A stretch of DNA of 34,274 bases from contig PBTA01000066.1 of assembly GCA_002726395.1 (NCBI GenBank), positions 18,166 through 52,439 of the forward strand. Direction: 5' to 3'. The notes under the pieces were generated by a model. It was not told the origin of the DNA and did no database searches. It saw nothing but the letters and a program-made list of their open reading frames with translations. A program made the position numbers and the translations under genes. Origin of the DNA: Methanobacteriota archaeon (lineage in GTDB: Archaea > Thermoplasmatota > Poseidoniia > Poseidoniales > Poseidoniaceae). This document shows positions 24,568 to 34,194 of the stretch, piece by piece (positions within the stretch are counted from its first letter, which is position 1; every line of letters begins with the position of its first letter).

Positions 24568-26789
24568 AACAGAATCTAACCAGAAATGAAGAGTCTGTTT
24601 CTGCAGCAATTGCGACAGTTTTATTATTTGGTGGAGTTGTTTCAATCATCGGTTTAATGCTGGTTTCAATGCTTCCAATAATTGAAGAATTAGAAGGTTC
24701 AATTGAGCGTGACGATATGTCTTCACAAATGATGATTTTGGCTCAGCAAACTGAAATTTTAAGCGAGCATGGCATGCCTGGTGATTCTACCGAAATAGAT
24801 CTAATACCAATTGACGGAACCCTCTCATGGGACACTACAAGAGGTGGAATGTGGTATTCATCTACTTGGAATAGCGACACGACATTTAGGATGAAAGGAG
24901 TATTAGACTTTGATGATTCAATACAAATAAAACATCCTGAGAGTAAATCAACCTCGGTTTGTTTTGACGACCTAAGGTTAGGCCCGACAAAGCCATTCAT
25001 ATATTCCATTCCAGATTACATAGAAGAAATTATGATTAGTCCAAACCAAGGAATCGCATCACCACTTGGGCCGATAGAAATCAAAGTGAATTCTGCTGAG
25101 CGATTAATCGAAAAGATTGATTTGAACATCGGTTCTACTGTTAAATTAACCACTACTGAATTCCAATATTACAAACTTGAGTCTACCCATGAACTGAACA
25201 TATTGGCAAGTTTGGGTAGCGGAGGTGGTACTATTTTTATGCCAGATAACCCCAGTCAAAGTGATTTAACCGGCAGGTCTTGGAGCATACCAATGAATCA
25301 AGGTAACAATACAGTACACATCATGAGTGAAACATCTAATCAAATTGAATTGATGGTAGATGGAGAGGAAACCAGACATATTGTTACCAATGATGAGGAC
25401 CCAAGAATTGGTGTTTCTTGGACACATACAATCGATTTGAATTCGCCAAAATTAGTATCTCTTTCAACAAGCGCACCATCACGACTTATTTTGCTAACAT
25501 CTGACAATAATATGACAGGTAGCGTAACACTTCAATCAACTTCTGGTGCTCTAATCGGCTCAGAGTTCATCACACCTCAGCTAACTGGAAGTTTAGAATT
25601 ATTCAACCCAAATGAAGAGATTGCAACTATCACTTGGAAAGGGGGAGGAATTTCAATTCAAGCGGATTCAACTGTAATCATACCATGGCCGCCTCAGACT
25701 GTTAACGGTGCGCCAATTATAGATTCAGATAAAGAAATATCAGCATATTGGCACAATAATGATTCCATTAATCCAAGTAATGGATTGAATATAATTCCGG
25801 CAAAAGATACTGGATTTTCCTCTGGAAAATCCCATAGATATGAGATATTTTCCAGCAATGGACTGGAATCAATACATACTCAATTAGCAGGGTATAGTTC
25901 AGTACTAAACTATTCAAATACTAACTCTGCTTATCAGAATCTTACCTTCAACAACCCGTTCCATGAACTGCAAACAAGCCAAGGCAGCCACAACGTTTCT
26001 GTGGAAGATGGGCACCCAATTAGAGTTCACCGGAGTACTGGAGATTCGGGATTAAGTCAATTAATGCATGATGGAGAACAGAGATGTGTTGGAATTAATA
26101 CCACAGCAAGCGGGTGGATTACTACAGAATTGCCATGGAATTCCGTTTCTGGTAGAAGCGAAGGTCAAATTATGAATGCTTGGAGTCAAGGAACACATCC
26201 CTCGAGTTACTCTATAAGTCTAATTGGTAATAACGGAAAGACTGACCATCAAATCATTGCATCATCATGGATTTTCCATATCTCTAGACTTACTTATTCT
26301 TTCTCCTCTTCTATTACCGGACTTGAAGTTGCTTATTCTAACGGGGCAGTACTAACAAACCATCCAGAATTTTTGCCTACCGTATTGAAGCAACCAAATG
26401 ATAGATCTGGACCAGGACCCCGATTTGCAGCAACGATTCCTGCATTAAATCCTACAGCAGATAGTGTATCTGGTGCGGGTGTAATGAATTTAGATATAGA
26501 ATTAGCATACAGAGAGTCATTAGCCTCAGACATTGCATATGAAGTCAGACGTGGGTGGTATAGCCCATATGGTGAAGAGATTGCAAATTCTGCAGCCAGT
26601 AGTCTAGATTCTAGTATCGATTGGACGATTTATCCCGGACGATTGGATTTGCTCACAGATTATGTGGGTTGGGTCCCTGACCCGAGTATCGGAACCTCGG
26701 AAGCGGTTTGGCATACCAATGGCGATCCAATTCAATTTAGTTTACAACTATCCTCACTTGATGTAACAATGACGGAGGCTGTTGGATGA
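24564..26789 (+). CDS. Large pilin-like surface protein 2
   Basis: A 741-residue protein with a short charged leader (MKQNLTRNEE) and one N-terminal hydrophobic helix, SVSAAIATVLLFGGVVSIIGLMLVSMLPII. This has the shape of an archaeal pilin N-terminus, with VSAAIATVLL in the VSxVIGVILM position. The next ~700 residues form an extracellular beta-rich, Ser/Thr/Asn-rich region with no enzyme motif seen. There is no second TM. It overlaps the genes on both sides by 4 bases, implying translational coupling. Its size suggests a tip adhesin or accessory pilin; that role is inference. Confidence 0.72.
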   Translation: MKQNLTRNEESVSAAIATVLLFGGVVSIIGLMLVSMLPIIEELEGSIERDDMSSQMMILAQQTEILSEHGMPGDSTEIDLIPIDGTLSWDTTRGGMWYSSTWNSDTTFRMKGVLDFDDSIQIKHPESKSTSVCFDDLRLGPTKPFIYSIPDYIEEIMISPNQGIASPLGPIEIKVNSAERLIEKIDLNIGSTVKLTTTEFQYYKLESTHELNILASLGSGGGTIFMPDNPSQSDLTGRSWSIPMNQGNNTVHIMSETSNQIELMVDGEETRHIVTNDEDPRIGVSWTHTIDLNSPKLVSLSTSAPSRLILLTSDNNMTGSVTLQSTSGALIGSEFITPQLTGSLELFNPNEEIATITWKGGGISIQADSTVIIPWPPQTVNGAPIIDSDKEISAYWHNNDSINPSNGLNIIPAKDTGFSSGKSHRYEIFSSNGLESIHTQLAGYSSVLNYSNTNSAYQNLTFNNPFHELQTSQGSHNVSVEDGHPIRVHRSTGDSGLSQLMHDGEQRCVGINTTASGWITTELPWNSVSGRSEGQIMNAWSQGTHPSSYSISLIGNNGKTDHQIIASSWIFHISRLTYSFSSSITGLEVAYSNGAVLTNHPEFLPTVLKQPNDRSGPGPRFAATIPALNPTADSVSGAGVMNLDIELAYRESLASDIAYEVRRGWYSPYGEEIANSAASSLDSSIDWTIYPGRLDLLTDYVGWVPDPSIGTSEAVWHTNGDPIQFSLQLSSLDVTMTEAVG

Positions 26790-27256
26790 AAACTAAACTT
26801 TCGAAAACCGAGGACATCAGTGGTGCAGCCACTGAACTAGGATACATCTTCACTTTCTTACTTGGAGTAATGTTGTTATCTGTATTTAGTATTTGGACAT
26901 GGGATATTGAAACTGCAACCCGGGATAGATGGAATGAACAGGCCGTCAAAATGAATTTAGACGATATTGCTGATGCCATTGAACGAGCTGATGAAGCTAG
27001 TAGGCTTGGCGATATTGAATATACCGAATCCGTATGGTGGAGAGCTACTGAGGCTGACGAAAATTTGTTTACCTTACAATTGTCTGATAATTACTTAATT
27101 TTAGTTGATGAAGGAGGTCCACTAGATACGCAAGTCTACGTTTCAGGGGCAGGTGCAGGTGGGCATAGTGGAACTGTTAATTTATCTGGAGCCCAAATGG
27201 TTTGGATATGTCACAAAGATGGTGTTACAAGTATTGAGGTCGATAGACCCCAATAA
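26786..27256 (+). CDS. Small pilin-like protein 3
   Basis: A 156-residue protein with leader MKTKLSKTEDISG followed by the hydrophobic helix AATELGYIFTFLLGVMLLSVFSIWTWDI. This resembles the small pseudopilin-like proteins found beside archaeal type IV pilins. The C-terminal head contains a Gly-rich turn (VSGAGAGGHSGTVNLSGAQ). It overlaps the 741-residue gene by ATGA and ends the operon. Its TAA directly touches the stop of the convergent STAND regulator gene. A role as minor pilin is inferred from context and the N-terminal helix. Confidence 0.68.
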   Translation: MKTKLSKTEDISGAATELGYIFTFLLGVMLLSVFSIWTWDIETATRDRWNEQAVKMNLDDIADAIERADEASRLGDIEYTESVWWRATEADENLFTLQLSDNYLILVDEGGPLDTQVYVSGAGAGGHSGTVNLSGAQMVWICHKDGVTSIEVDRPQ

Positions 27257-29779
27257 TCATCTTCCCATGACAGCATTGTGTACTTTTGTTTGAACCTCTC
27301 TCATACGAGATTTGGCTCCAAGTTCACGAAATACTGCTAGAGCTCTTTGCAAATATTCCATTCTTCGTGATTTATCGGGTGCAACGCTACCCAAACGAAT
27401 CAACAACTCCCCAATTTGCATCCTAAGATCATTAGCCTCTGCAATGATTAGGGCTTCTCTGAAATGTTCCATCGCTTCATCATTTTTACCCGAATCTTGT
27501 AGGACTTCGCCAAGTAAGATAGTTATGTCTACCATTGCTAAAATATCTCCCTCTTCGTTCATGGCATCCAATGCTTGAGAATAATGATGGGATGCGACAT
27601 CTAGGTCACCAACCTTGGCGTAGTAACGCCCTAGTACTGCTTGTGCTCTAGCATGTAGTTGCTTATCATTTGATTTTTCTGTTTTATCAAACGCCGTTAA
27701 AGCATGGTCTCTCGCTCGGTCTATTTCCCCTAAATCCATCAAAGAACGAGCAAGAATTAATTGTGAACTTATCAGTTCTGAATCCTCATTTTCTTCTAAT
27801 ATTCGCTCTACCTGACTATAGGATTCTATCGCTTTAGAATTATCATTTTTTCTTCTTAACAAATAGCCCATATTATTGTAGCTTCTAGCAGCTCCAACAG
27901 CATCCTTTAGTTTGATAAATATCTCAAGAGCCTCCTTATGCATGGCTAGAGATTCATCTAAACTTCCTTGCTTTAGGGATATATCAGCCAATGCAGACAA
28001 TGCTTCTGCTAAAATAGAATTATTTTTGCTGTTGGCCGCTTGTTCTTGCGCTGCAACGAAGGCCTCTTTGGCCTCCTCAAACCGACCTAGAAGGGACAAA
28101 ATCTCTCCTTTGAATTGTAATATTTTTGCCAACATCTCTTGAGAGATATCTGCTATATTCATTGACTCAATCAAACCGAGTAATTCCATATGCCCTTGGG
28201 AAATTAGTACTCGACCATTATCAATAATCATATCCGCAGCATCAACCATGTTATCAGAACTTAGTAAGTGAAAAATCAACTCAATGGTAAAACCAGGAGT
28301 CTGACTTGATTTTTTGTACCAGTTACTGCATTTTGCATGCAGTTCGAATTTTGTCTGATCATCTATACTCCTCAACAAGAATTCCCTTATCAAATCGTGA
28401 ACATCATAAATCTCAGAGTCAACCTGTCTTGCAAGACCTTGCTCGACAAGTGAATCCAAGGTATCAATGTTTAACTGCTGCTCAGATAAGGCATCAATCG
28501 AAACTGGTTCTCTAAAAATCGATAATGCAGATAAGACTCTTTTCTGTTCTGCACTGAGTTTTGAGAATATTTCTACTGTAACATAATTTTCCAATGTTTC
28601 ATGAAAAGCTGTAGCAGATGCACCCCGATTGATTAACTCTAATACTAGTGGGTGACCACGGGAGATACCATGGATGTATAGCCATTGTTCATCTTGTAAA
28701 TCGGTGAAACTGCTTAACAACTTTCTACCTGAATTGGAATCTAATCCATCTAAGGGTAAAACTAAACTTGCAATTCTGCCCTCTGCATCTTTTGAAGGGA
28801 CCACTGGCTTGAAAGAGCGAGAAAACAATACGAGACCTATTTTTTCCTCACTGCCAAGTAAACCAAGGGCCATTGCTTGGAAAATTTGGTGAAGAGTTGA
28901 ATCTGAAACTTTGTGGAAATCGTCCACAACAATTAGCGTTGGCGTGCCTTCTAGAGCATCTATTAACAGATTTGCTGCCTCTGCTGGTTTTGGAACTGGT
29001 GTTGTCGCAATATAATCAGCAAATGTAGAGTCTCCGATATTAGCCAGCCATTCACCAACGGACTCTAGAAAAGACCGAGAACCTTCCCAATCTTGGCACC
29101 TGTGGTAGAGAAGGTTTCGTCTGTGCATAAATCTTTCAATCAATTTACTGGCCATTGTTGTTTTACCAATACCCGCAATACCTGGCACAAGTAGAGTTGT
29201 TGCTCTTGCTTCAAGCAGGTTAAACATGTTGTCAAGTTCGTTTTCACGCCCATAAAAATGTCTTAATCTAGGTAAATCACCAAGAGAAGTGACCAGTTGT
29301 TTCTCGACATGTTTTGATAAATCACGCTCAATCAAATCAGCAGATAACGTCCTTGAATCTATTATGCAATTATCATCCATATATCGGATTATATCAACTG
29401 ACCTCATACTAAATGGCAAAATGGTATTTATTTCTCCCAATGTGGTAGATTCTATTTTACCTTCTTCCAAGATACAGCGTAATGAAAATGAACGTAACTC
29501 GTTCCAAGTATCCTCTGCCAATGTTTTCCCCGATTCCGTCAAAAAGTATGCCTTTCGTTTTCTTGACACTCCTTTCACGTGGGCTTGTCTTTCAATAAGT
29601 AGACCTTGGTCTTTCAAACCTGCAATCGCTCTAGGCACATTTGAGCGCGCAATTGCTACGGCATTTGCAATACCCATTTGTGATAATGAAAACGGTACTT
29701 CTACGCTATTTTTGTAGTCCGAATAATCCAATAGGTGTAGCAAAATCCGTTCTTGCACACCGGGTTTGGTACTTGCCAT
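27257..29779 (-). CDS. STAND-type regulator: wHTH, NTPase, TPR
   Basis: A 840-residue soluble protein with three parts (ORF-track numbering, two more than the protein from ATG 29779). Residues ~12-90 are a winged helix of MarR-like sort (VPRAIAGLKDQGLLIERQAHVKGVSRKRKAYFLTESGK). From ~178 comes a P-loop NTPase: FYGRENELDNMF, Walker A PGIAGIGKTT (201-210), Walker B TLIVVDD (283-289) and the GHPLVLEL motif typical of NB-ARC/STAND ATPases. The last ~300 residues are TPR repeats (ALADISLKQGSLDESLAMHKEALEIF; YNNMGYLLRRKNDNSKAIESYSQVERIL). STAND proteins act as ligand-triggered switches; the wHTH points to transcription control. ATG 29779 is chosen over TTG 29785 because GGTGA lies upstream. It faces the pilin operon end to end. 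Confidence 0.9.
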   Translation of the reverse strand: MASTKPGVQERILLHLLDYSDYKNSVEVPFSLSQMGIANAVAIARSNVPRAIAGLKDQGLLIERQAHVKGVSRKRKAYFLTESGKTLAEDTWNELRSFSLRCILEEGKIESTTLGEINTILPFSMRSVDIIRYMDDNCIIDSRTLSADLIERDLSKHVEKQLVTSLGDLPRLRHFYGRENELDNMFNLLEARATTLLVPGIAGIGKTTMASKLIERFMHRRNLLYHRCQDWEGSRSFLESVGEWLANIGDSTFADYIATTPVPKPAEAANLLIDALEGTPTLIVVDDFHKVSDSTLHQIFQAMALGLLGSEEKIGLVLFSRSFKPVVPSKDAEGRIASLVLPLDGLDSNSGRKLLSSFTDLQDEQWLYIHGISRGHPLVLELINRGASATAFHETLENYVTVEIFSKLSAEQKRVLSALSIFREPVSIDALSEQQLNIDTLDSLVEQGLARQVDSEIYDVHDLIREFLLRSIDDQTKFELHAKCSNWYKKSSQTPGFTIELIFHLLSSDNMVDAADMIIDNGRVLISQGHMELLGLIESMNIADISQEMLAKILQFKGEILSLLGRFEEAKEAFVAAQEQAANSKNNSILAEALSALADISLKQGSLDESLAMHKEALEIFIKLKDAVGAARSYNNMGYLLRRKNDNSKAIESYSQVERILEENEDSELISSQLILARSLMDLGEIDRARDHALTAFDKTEKSNDKQLHARAQAVLGRYYAKVGDLDVASHHYSQALDAMNEEGDILAMVDITILLGEVLQDSGKNDEAMEHFREALIIAEANDLRMQIGELLIRLGSVAPDKSRRMEYLQRALAVFRELGAKSRMREVQTKVHNAVMGR

Positions 29780-29793
29780 GATCAATCACCTAA

Positions 29794-32700
29794 TCATTGG
29801 TTCTTGTTTACATAATCTGGATCTGGCACCCATTGATTTTGTTCAGCATTCCACAACCATCCTGGATGTTGGGATGTTTGTTGGGGTACTGCCGCTTCTT
29901 GTTGGGCTGGCTGAACAACTGCTTGCTGTTGGTTTGCAGTTTCGGGTTGAACTATCGATGGAACTGGTTTTGCTTTGGCCCATGCATACGGATCTTCTGC
30001 AGTCTGTTGCAAGCCAGTCAAATCCTCTTCATCTTCATATTCTTCAAAGGTAAAGAAGAACATACCAACTGCAACTAGAGCGATTATTATGACAATTCCA
30101 ATTATTATGTACAACAATAAATTGTTACTATCTTCTGCAGACTTGGTTGTTACAGCAAATTGTGCATCACTGCCAGTTTCATCAGAGAATATTTGGCCAT
30201 CCATTTCGAACACTATATCGCGATTGTCCTTTGAACCAAGTTGACTAGCGCTAATTTCCATACTCCAAGTTCCGTCACCTAATACTCTAGTCGAGTTAAT
30301 CATTTGACCAGATTTCGAATCAAATCTAGCCTTTACTAGGCTATCAGGCAAACCTTGCCCAGAAAACACCGCCGGATTAGAATCTGAAATCACACCACTA
30401 TTATCTCGCACTACCTCGAATGACACTTGCTTGACCAAGACATTCACTGAACGGGAAACTTCCCAAAGGTCACTACCGTCTGTAGCAATAAATTTTAGTC
30501 CAACAAGTGACCAAGATTCGAGACTATCGGATCTAGTAGTTGGTGGATTGTAGGTTGCAATACCTTCAGATGATATAGACATGTAGTCATAATACAAATC
30601 ATCGGTTGACACACTAGGATCGTTGTAAACATTAAACCGCAATAAGCCGCCCTCAGGGTCGTTAAAGTAAGAATTCAAATCAAACACAGCTCCACTACCA
30701 CAACTGTCAAGGCTCTTAGAATTAGCATCACAGTAAATTACTACTGTATTTGCCCATCCGTCTGGAGTAAAAGTTGGAGGGGAATTATCTACTGAATTAT
30801 CAATGGTGATAAATCTAGATTCTTCTATTGAATAAGACTCACCATCAAATGACCTGACAACAACCTCATACATTGAGTTATGAGGCACATTGTTAGTTTT
30901 CCATACCGAGTTACTATTCCATGAAGTATTGAATTCACCACTTTGAATTTGGTCTTGGGTAATAGTTATGGTATTTGCCGCAGAGCCACTATCCCTACCA
31001 TTTTTGTAGATATCTATGTCAACTCTGGTAATTAGTCCATCATTATCCCAAACATAACCAGAGATTGAGGTAGATTCACTACCCCTGACTACAGCGTTAT
31101 CCAATGGATAATCCAATGCGATATTGGGCTGAGCGTTTTCATTAATTATTTTCAAGTTTAAAGTCACCACATCGCAGGTATCGTCGGTAGTATCATCTTT
31201 ACAAAAGTCACTATCTGCTGCCCAAATTCTAAAGGTATAATCACCAGTTGCATAAGTAAGGTAATTCCAATCATATTGCCATGCTGAGAGTGTCTCACCA
31301 ACTGATGGTGTCAAGGCAAACTTTGAGGTAAATTGAGGATTTGAGTCCTCAGTTAATTCGAACCATATTTCCTTTATGTCGTTACCATTGACACCAAAGT
31401 ATGGATCGCTAGCAGTACCGCTAAAGGACACAACTGGTCCTTTTGGGGAATTCGAATTATGTTCTGAATCTTGAGCAGGCGTATTCAGGACTATTGAAGG
31501 TGCTTCGAGGTTGAGTTTGTACCGCTTAACAGTAACCGGTGAATAATCCAAACCATCATATGAGCGTACTCTAAAAGTCACATCCCCTTCACCTTCAGGA
31601 TGATTAGACATATCATATTCAAATGCCCAAGTACTAAACGGATAGGAACCTTGAGTAATTTGTCCCCCTGAATTCGAAGTATCTACAGCAGACACCCAAA
31701 CTTCTGAACCTGGAGGTTGAATTTGGACATCTTCAACGATGCCAAACTGTTCTTGCTGAGCGATTATATCACTAGCATAAGGTGGTGCTTCACCATCCCA
31801 AGCAGTACCTGACAGGGTAACAATACGAGCAAAAGACGTCAACTCTGGTTGTTCAACTGTAACACTTGGAGCCATATTCACTAGATTGATTATATCATCA
31901 ACTGGTCCATTAAGAACAAAGTCATATTCCATGATTCCTTTGCCGAATTTATACGCTTCAACACTATACTCTGGTATCTCACGGCCATTTACACAGTCAG
32001 GGTCATTTTCATCTGTCAATGTATCACCGTCATTGTCATATCCATCTGAACAGGTATTTTCATCCAAGGTTTCAGTTATCGCTGGTGGGCCAGGACTAAT
32101 TATGACATCAACACCTTGTTCTCCGACGACGTTATTCCAATTTCGATCCAAATAAAAGTCGCTTGGAAGCGTAACCTCTGGAGTATAACCAAATTGGTCA
32201 GTGGTAAGAGTATAGAGTGGCAGGCCAGTTGATTCTTTGATGATGACTGTGGCACCATCGACGTTAATGTTAGATGCCTTTACTTGGAAACGGACTAATT
32301 CGCCCTCTCGCACTTGAGATCCCCATGGTGAATTTTGATTTTGGACGTGAATTTTGGTATTATCAAAATTTTGTAAACCAGCATATGATAACACTGTAGA
32401 ATTGTTGACCAAGTCTAATGACATAGGCATTTCTGCTGGGGGCATATTTGCTGTATTTGGTACTTTCAAACATTCATTTTGTACTGATGGACATTCTGAA
32501 CCAAGCCACTGTAATTGAATCGGATGAATTTCGTTACCACCAGCATCAGGAATATATTCTGATTGAATAGTAACCCTAGATTCAGTTATGTTGTATACTT
32601 GGGTTGCATTGGTGAAGGTGTTACCTGAAAAATATCCGATTGAACCATATTTGTTACCATAATTATCATCATGGTGAGATATATTGACCGCAAAACTGTC

Positions 32701-34194
32701 CGTTTGCATGTTATTATTCTGCACGTTTACAATACTGCCTTTAATTCGTAATGCATCTCCAACATTATTCTTCACTGTATTGTTGTACAAGGTTGCAGAT
32801 GCCCTAAAGATATGAATTGCCGGACATTGGAAATCTCCACCATACATCTTGACAGAATTACACGTTGCTGCGTTATTTTCAATTACATTGTCAGCCATGT
32901 ATAGCCTTGATTCTGTTGGTGCAACAGAAGGCCACCCTGAATCTTGGTAATGATATTCACCGTGAACAACTGGCTCTTTTCCAACATCAGTAATTGTATT
33001 ACCAATTGCAGTTACATCAGAGGTACCATAAATCCAAAGTCCATTGAAGCCACCAATTGGCCCAATGATATTATCTTGGAGATCAACAATAGAAGAACGG
33101 ATTGCAATACCTGAAGCTTGTTCTGCCCCGGAAATCGTATTTCTGTAGGCTGAAACTCTTGCTTGGTCATAAGCTGTTATTCCAGCACCATCAGTAGTTG
33201 TAAGAATATTATCATTAACATCCAATGTATGCTTTATTGAACCTGTTTGCTTGAAACCTTTAGTATCAATTGCTGCACAGTTTACCGTAATATCTGAGTT
33301 CAGCACTCCTCCTGAAGACTGGGACAAGAACACACCGTAACCATTATCCGATATTGTTACGTCCTCAACAGATAGATACGAATTATCTGCATAAATCATG
33401 GATATACCTGAACCGCTGTTTCCACAACTCCCCTCGGCATCTCCAGTAAAAGTAGAGGTGGTAATACGCAGCGGATCATTGATTCCAGCACCGGCGCCGT
33501 AAGCAGATATCGCCGCTCTTTTGCCAATTGCATACGCATCATTACCAAGCGTGAAGGTTGAACCTGTAATTGTTGGATCTGCAAGATTAGTCAAAAATAT
33601 GTTCGATGAATTGGTATTGGTGAATACTAAGCCGTTTGCGTTGGTTCTAGGACCATCAAATACCAATGCTGCATATCTAGCGGCAGCATTACCGCCGATG
33701 TTTAAAATCAGTTCATACCCATAAGCATTTTCAAATTCTACAAAATTGAAACCTGTCTTAGCCTCATCTATGGTATTTCTGATTACAATTCCTGAGCCAC
33801 AAGCAGCATCAATACTTCCTGCACATGGCCCTCTAACAGTATAATCAGTCGGCAAACTCCATGCAAACTTAACTGCATTAGATGCAGTGCCATCAGATGG
33901 TGCACCACAATAAGCTGCTGCAACACATATCGCTCCTCTAACATCGATATGTTTACCGAATGGAATATTGATTGTCGTGCCGGCATTAACCACTAGACTT
34001 GCACCTGGTGCGACTGTTACATTGTCGGTTAATGTGTGAGTACCAGTCCAAGTTTCTTGACCATTCAGTAAGCCAGTCGTTGTCTGATTAATTCCTGCAG
34101 CAGAAACGGCGGGTATAGAAATCATTGAAAGGGCAACTGAAAAGAACAACAAACCAATCATTGTGATACTTTTTTTCTTTAAATTTGAAGACAT
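29794..34194 (-). CDS. Giant beta-helix/Ig-like surface protein with C-terminal TM
   Basis: A 1466-residue exported protein. The signal peptide MIGLLFFSVALSMISIPAVSA is followed, to about residue 570, by a right-handed parallel beta-helix with repeated short strands (ISAYGAGAGINDPLRITTSTFTGD; ITAYDQARVSAYRNTISGAEQ; LYNNTVKNNVGDALRIKGSIVNVQNNNM). Near residue 714 lies a cysteine-flanked acidic loop, TCSDGYDNDGDTLTDENDPDC. Ig/cadherin-like modules follow (VTLSGTAWDGEAPPYASDI; VSFSGTASDPYFG). One TM helix at ~1358-1381 precedes an acidic, Gln/Pro-rich cytosolic tail ending in GWLWNAEQNQWVPDPDYVNKNQ. A GAGGAG Shine-Dalgarno precedes the ATG. Likely an anchored surface adhesin or glycan-binding protein. 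No catalytic residues could be assigned. Confidence 0.87.
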   Translation of the reverse strand: MSSNLKKKSITMIGLLFFSVALSMISIPAVSAAGINQTTTGLLNGQETWTGTHTLTDNVTVAPGASLVVNAGTTINIPFGKHIDVRGAICVAAAYCGAPSDGTASNAVKFAWSLPTDYTVRGPCAGSIDAACGSGIVIRNTIDEAKTGFNFVEFENAYGYELILNIGGNAAARYAALVFDGPRTNANGLVFTNTNSSNIFLTNLADPTITGSTFTLGNDAYAIGKRAAISAYGAGAGINDPLRITTSTFTGDAEGSCGNSGSGISMIYADNSYLSVEDVTISDNGYGVFLSQSSGGVLNSDITVNCAAIDTKGFKQTGSIKHTLDVNDNILTTTDGAGITAYDQARVSAYRNTISGAEQASGIAIRSSIVDLQDNIIGPIGGFNGLWIYGTSDVTAIGNTITDVGKEPVVHGEYHYQDSGWPSVAPTESRLYMADNVIENNAATCNSVKMYGGDFQCPAIHIFRASATLYNNTVKNNVGDALRIKGSIVNVQNNNMQTDSFAVNISHHDDNYGNKYGSIGYFSGNTFTNATQVYNITESRVTIQSEYIPDAGGNEIHPIQLQWLGSECPSVQNECLKVPNTANMPPAEMPMSLDLVNNSTVLSYAGLQNFDNTKIHVQNQNSPWGSQVREGELVRFQVKASNINVDGATVIIKESTGLPLYTLTTDQFGYTPEVTLPSDFYLDRNWNNVVGEQGVDVIISPGPPAITETLDENTCSDGYDNDGDTLTDENDPDCVNGREIPEYSVEAYKFGKGIMEYDFVLNGPVDDIINLVNMAPSVTVEQPELTSFARIVTLSGTAWDGEAPPYASDIIAQQEQFGIVEDVQIQPPGSEVWVSAVDTSNSGGQITQGSYPFSTWAFEYDMSNHPEGEGDVTFRVRSYDGLDYSPVTVKRYKLNLEAPSIVLNTPAQDSEHNSNSPKGPVVSFSGTASDPYFGVNGNDIKEIWFELTEDSNPQFTSKFALTPSVGETLSAWQYDWNYLTYATGDYTFRIWAADSDFCKDDTTDDTCDVVTLNLKIINENAQPNIALDYPLDNAVVRGSESTSISGYVWDNDGLITRVDIDIYKNGRDSGSAANTITITQDQIQSGEFNTSWNSNSVWKTNNVPHNSMYEVVVRSFDGESYSIEESRFITIDNSVDNSPPTFTPDGWANTVVIYCDANSKSLDSCGSGAVFDLNSYFNDPEGGLLRFNVYNDPSVSTDDLYYDYMSISSEGIATYNPPTTRSDSLESWSLVGLKFIATDGSDLWEVSRSVNVLVKQVSFEVVRDNSGVISDSNPAVFSGQGLPDSLVKARFDSKSGQMINSTRVLGDGTWSMEISASQLGSKDNRDIVFEMDGQIFSDETGSDAQFAVTTKSAEDSNNLLLYIIIGIVIIIALVAVGMFFFTFEEYEDEEDLTGLQQTAEDPYAWAKAKPVPSIVQPETANQQQAVVQPAQQEAAVPQQTSQHPGWLWNAEQNQWVPDPDYVNKNQ

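Noticed and set aside
29289-29717. 142-residue + strand ORF
   Set aside because: Antisense to the wHTH-encoding part of the STAND gene, with no start signal or domain.
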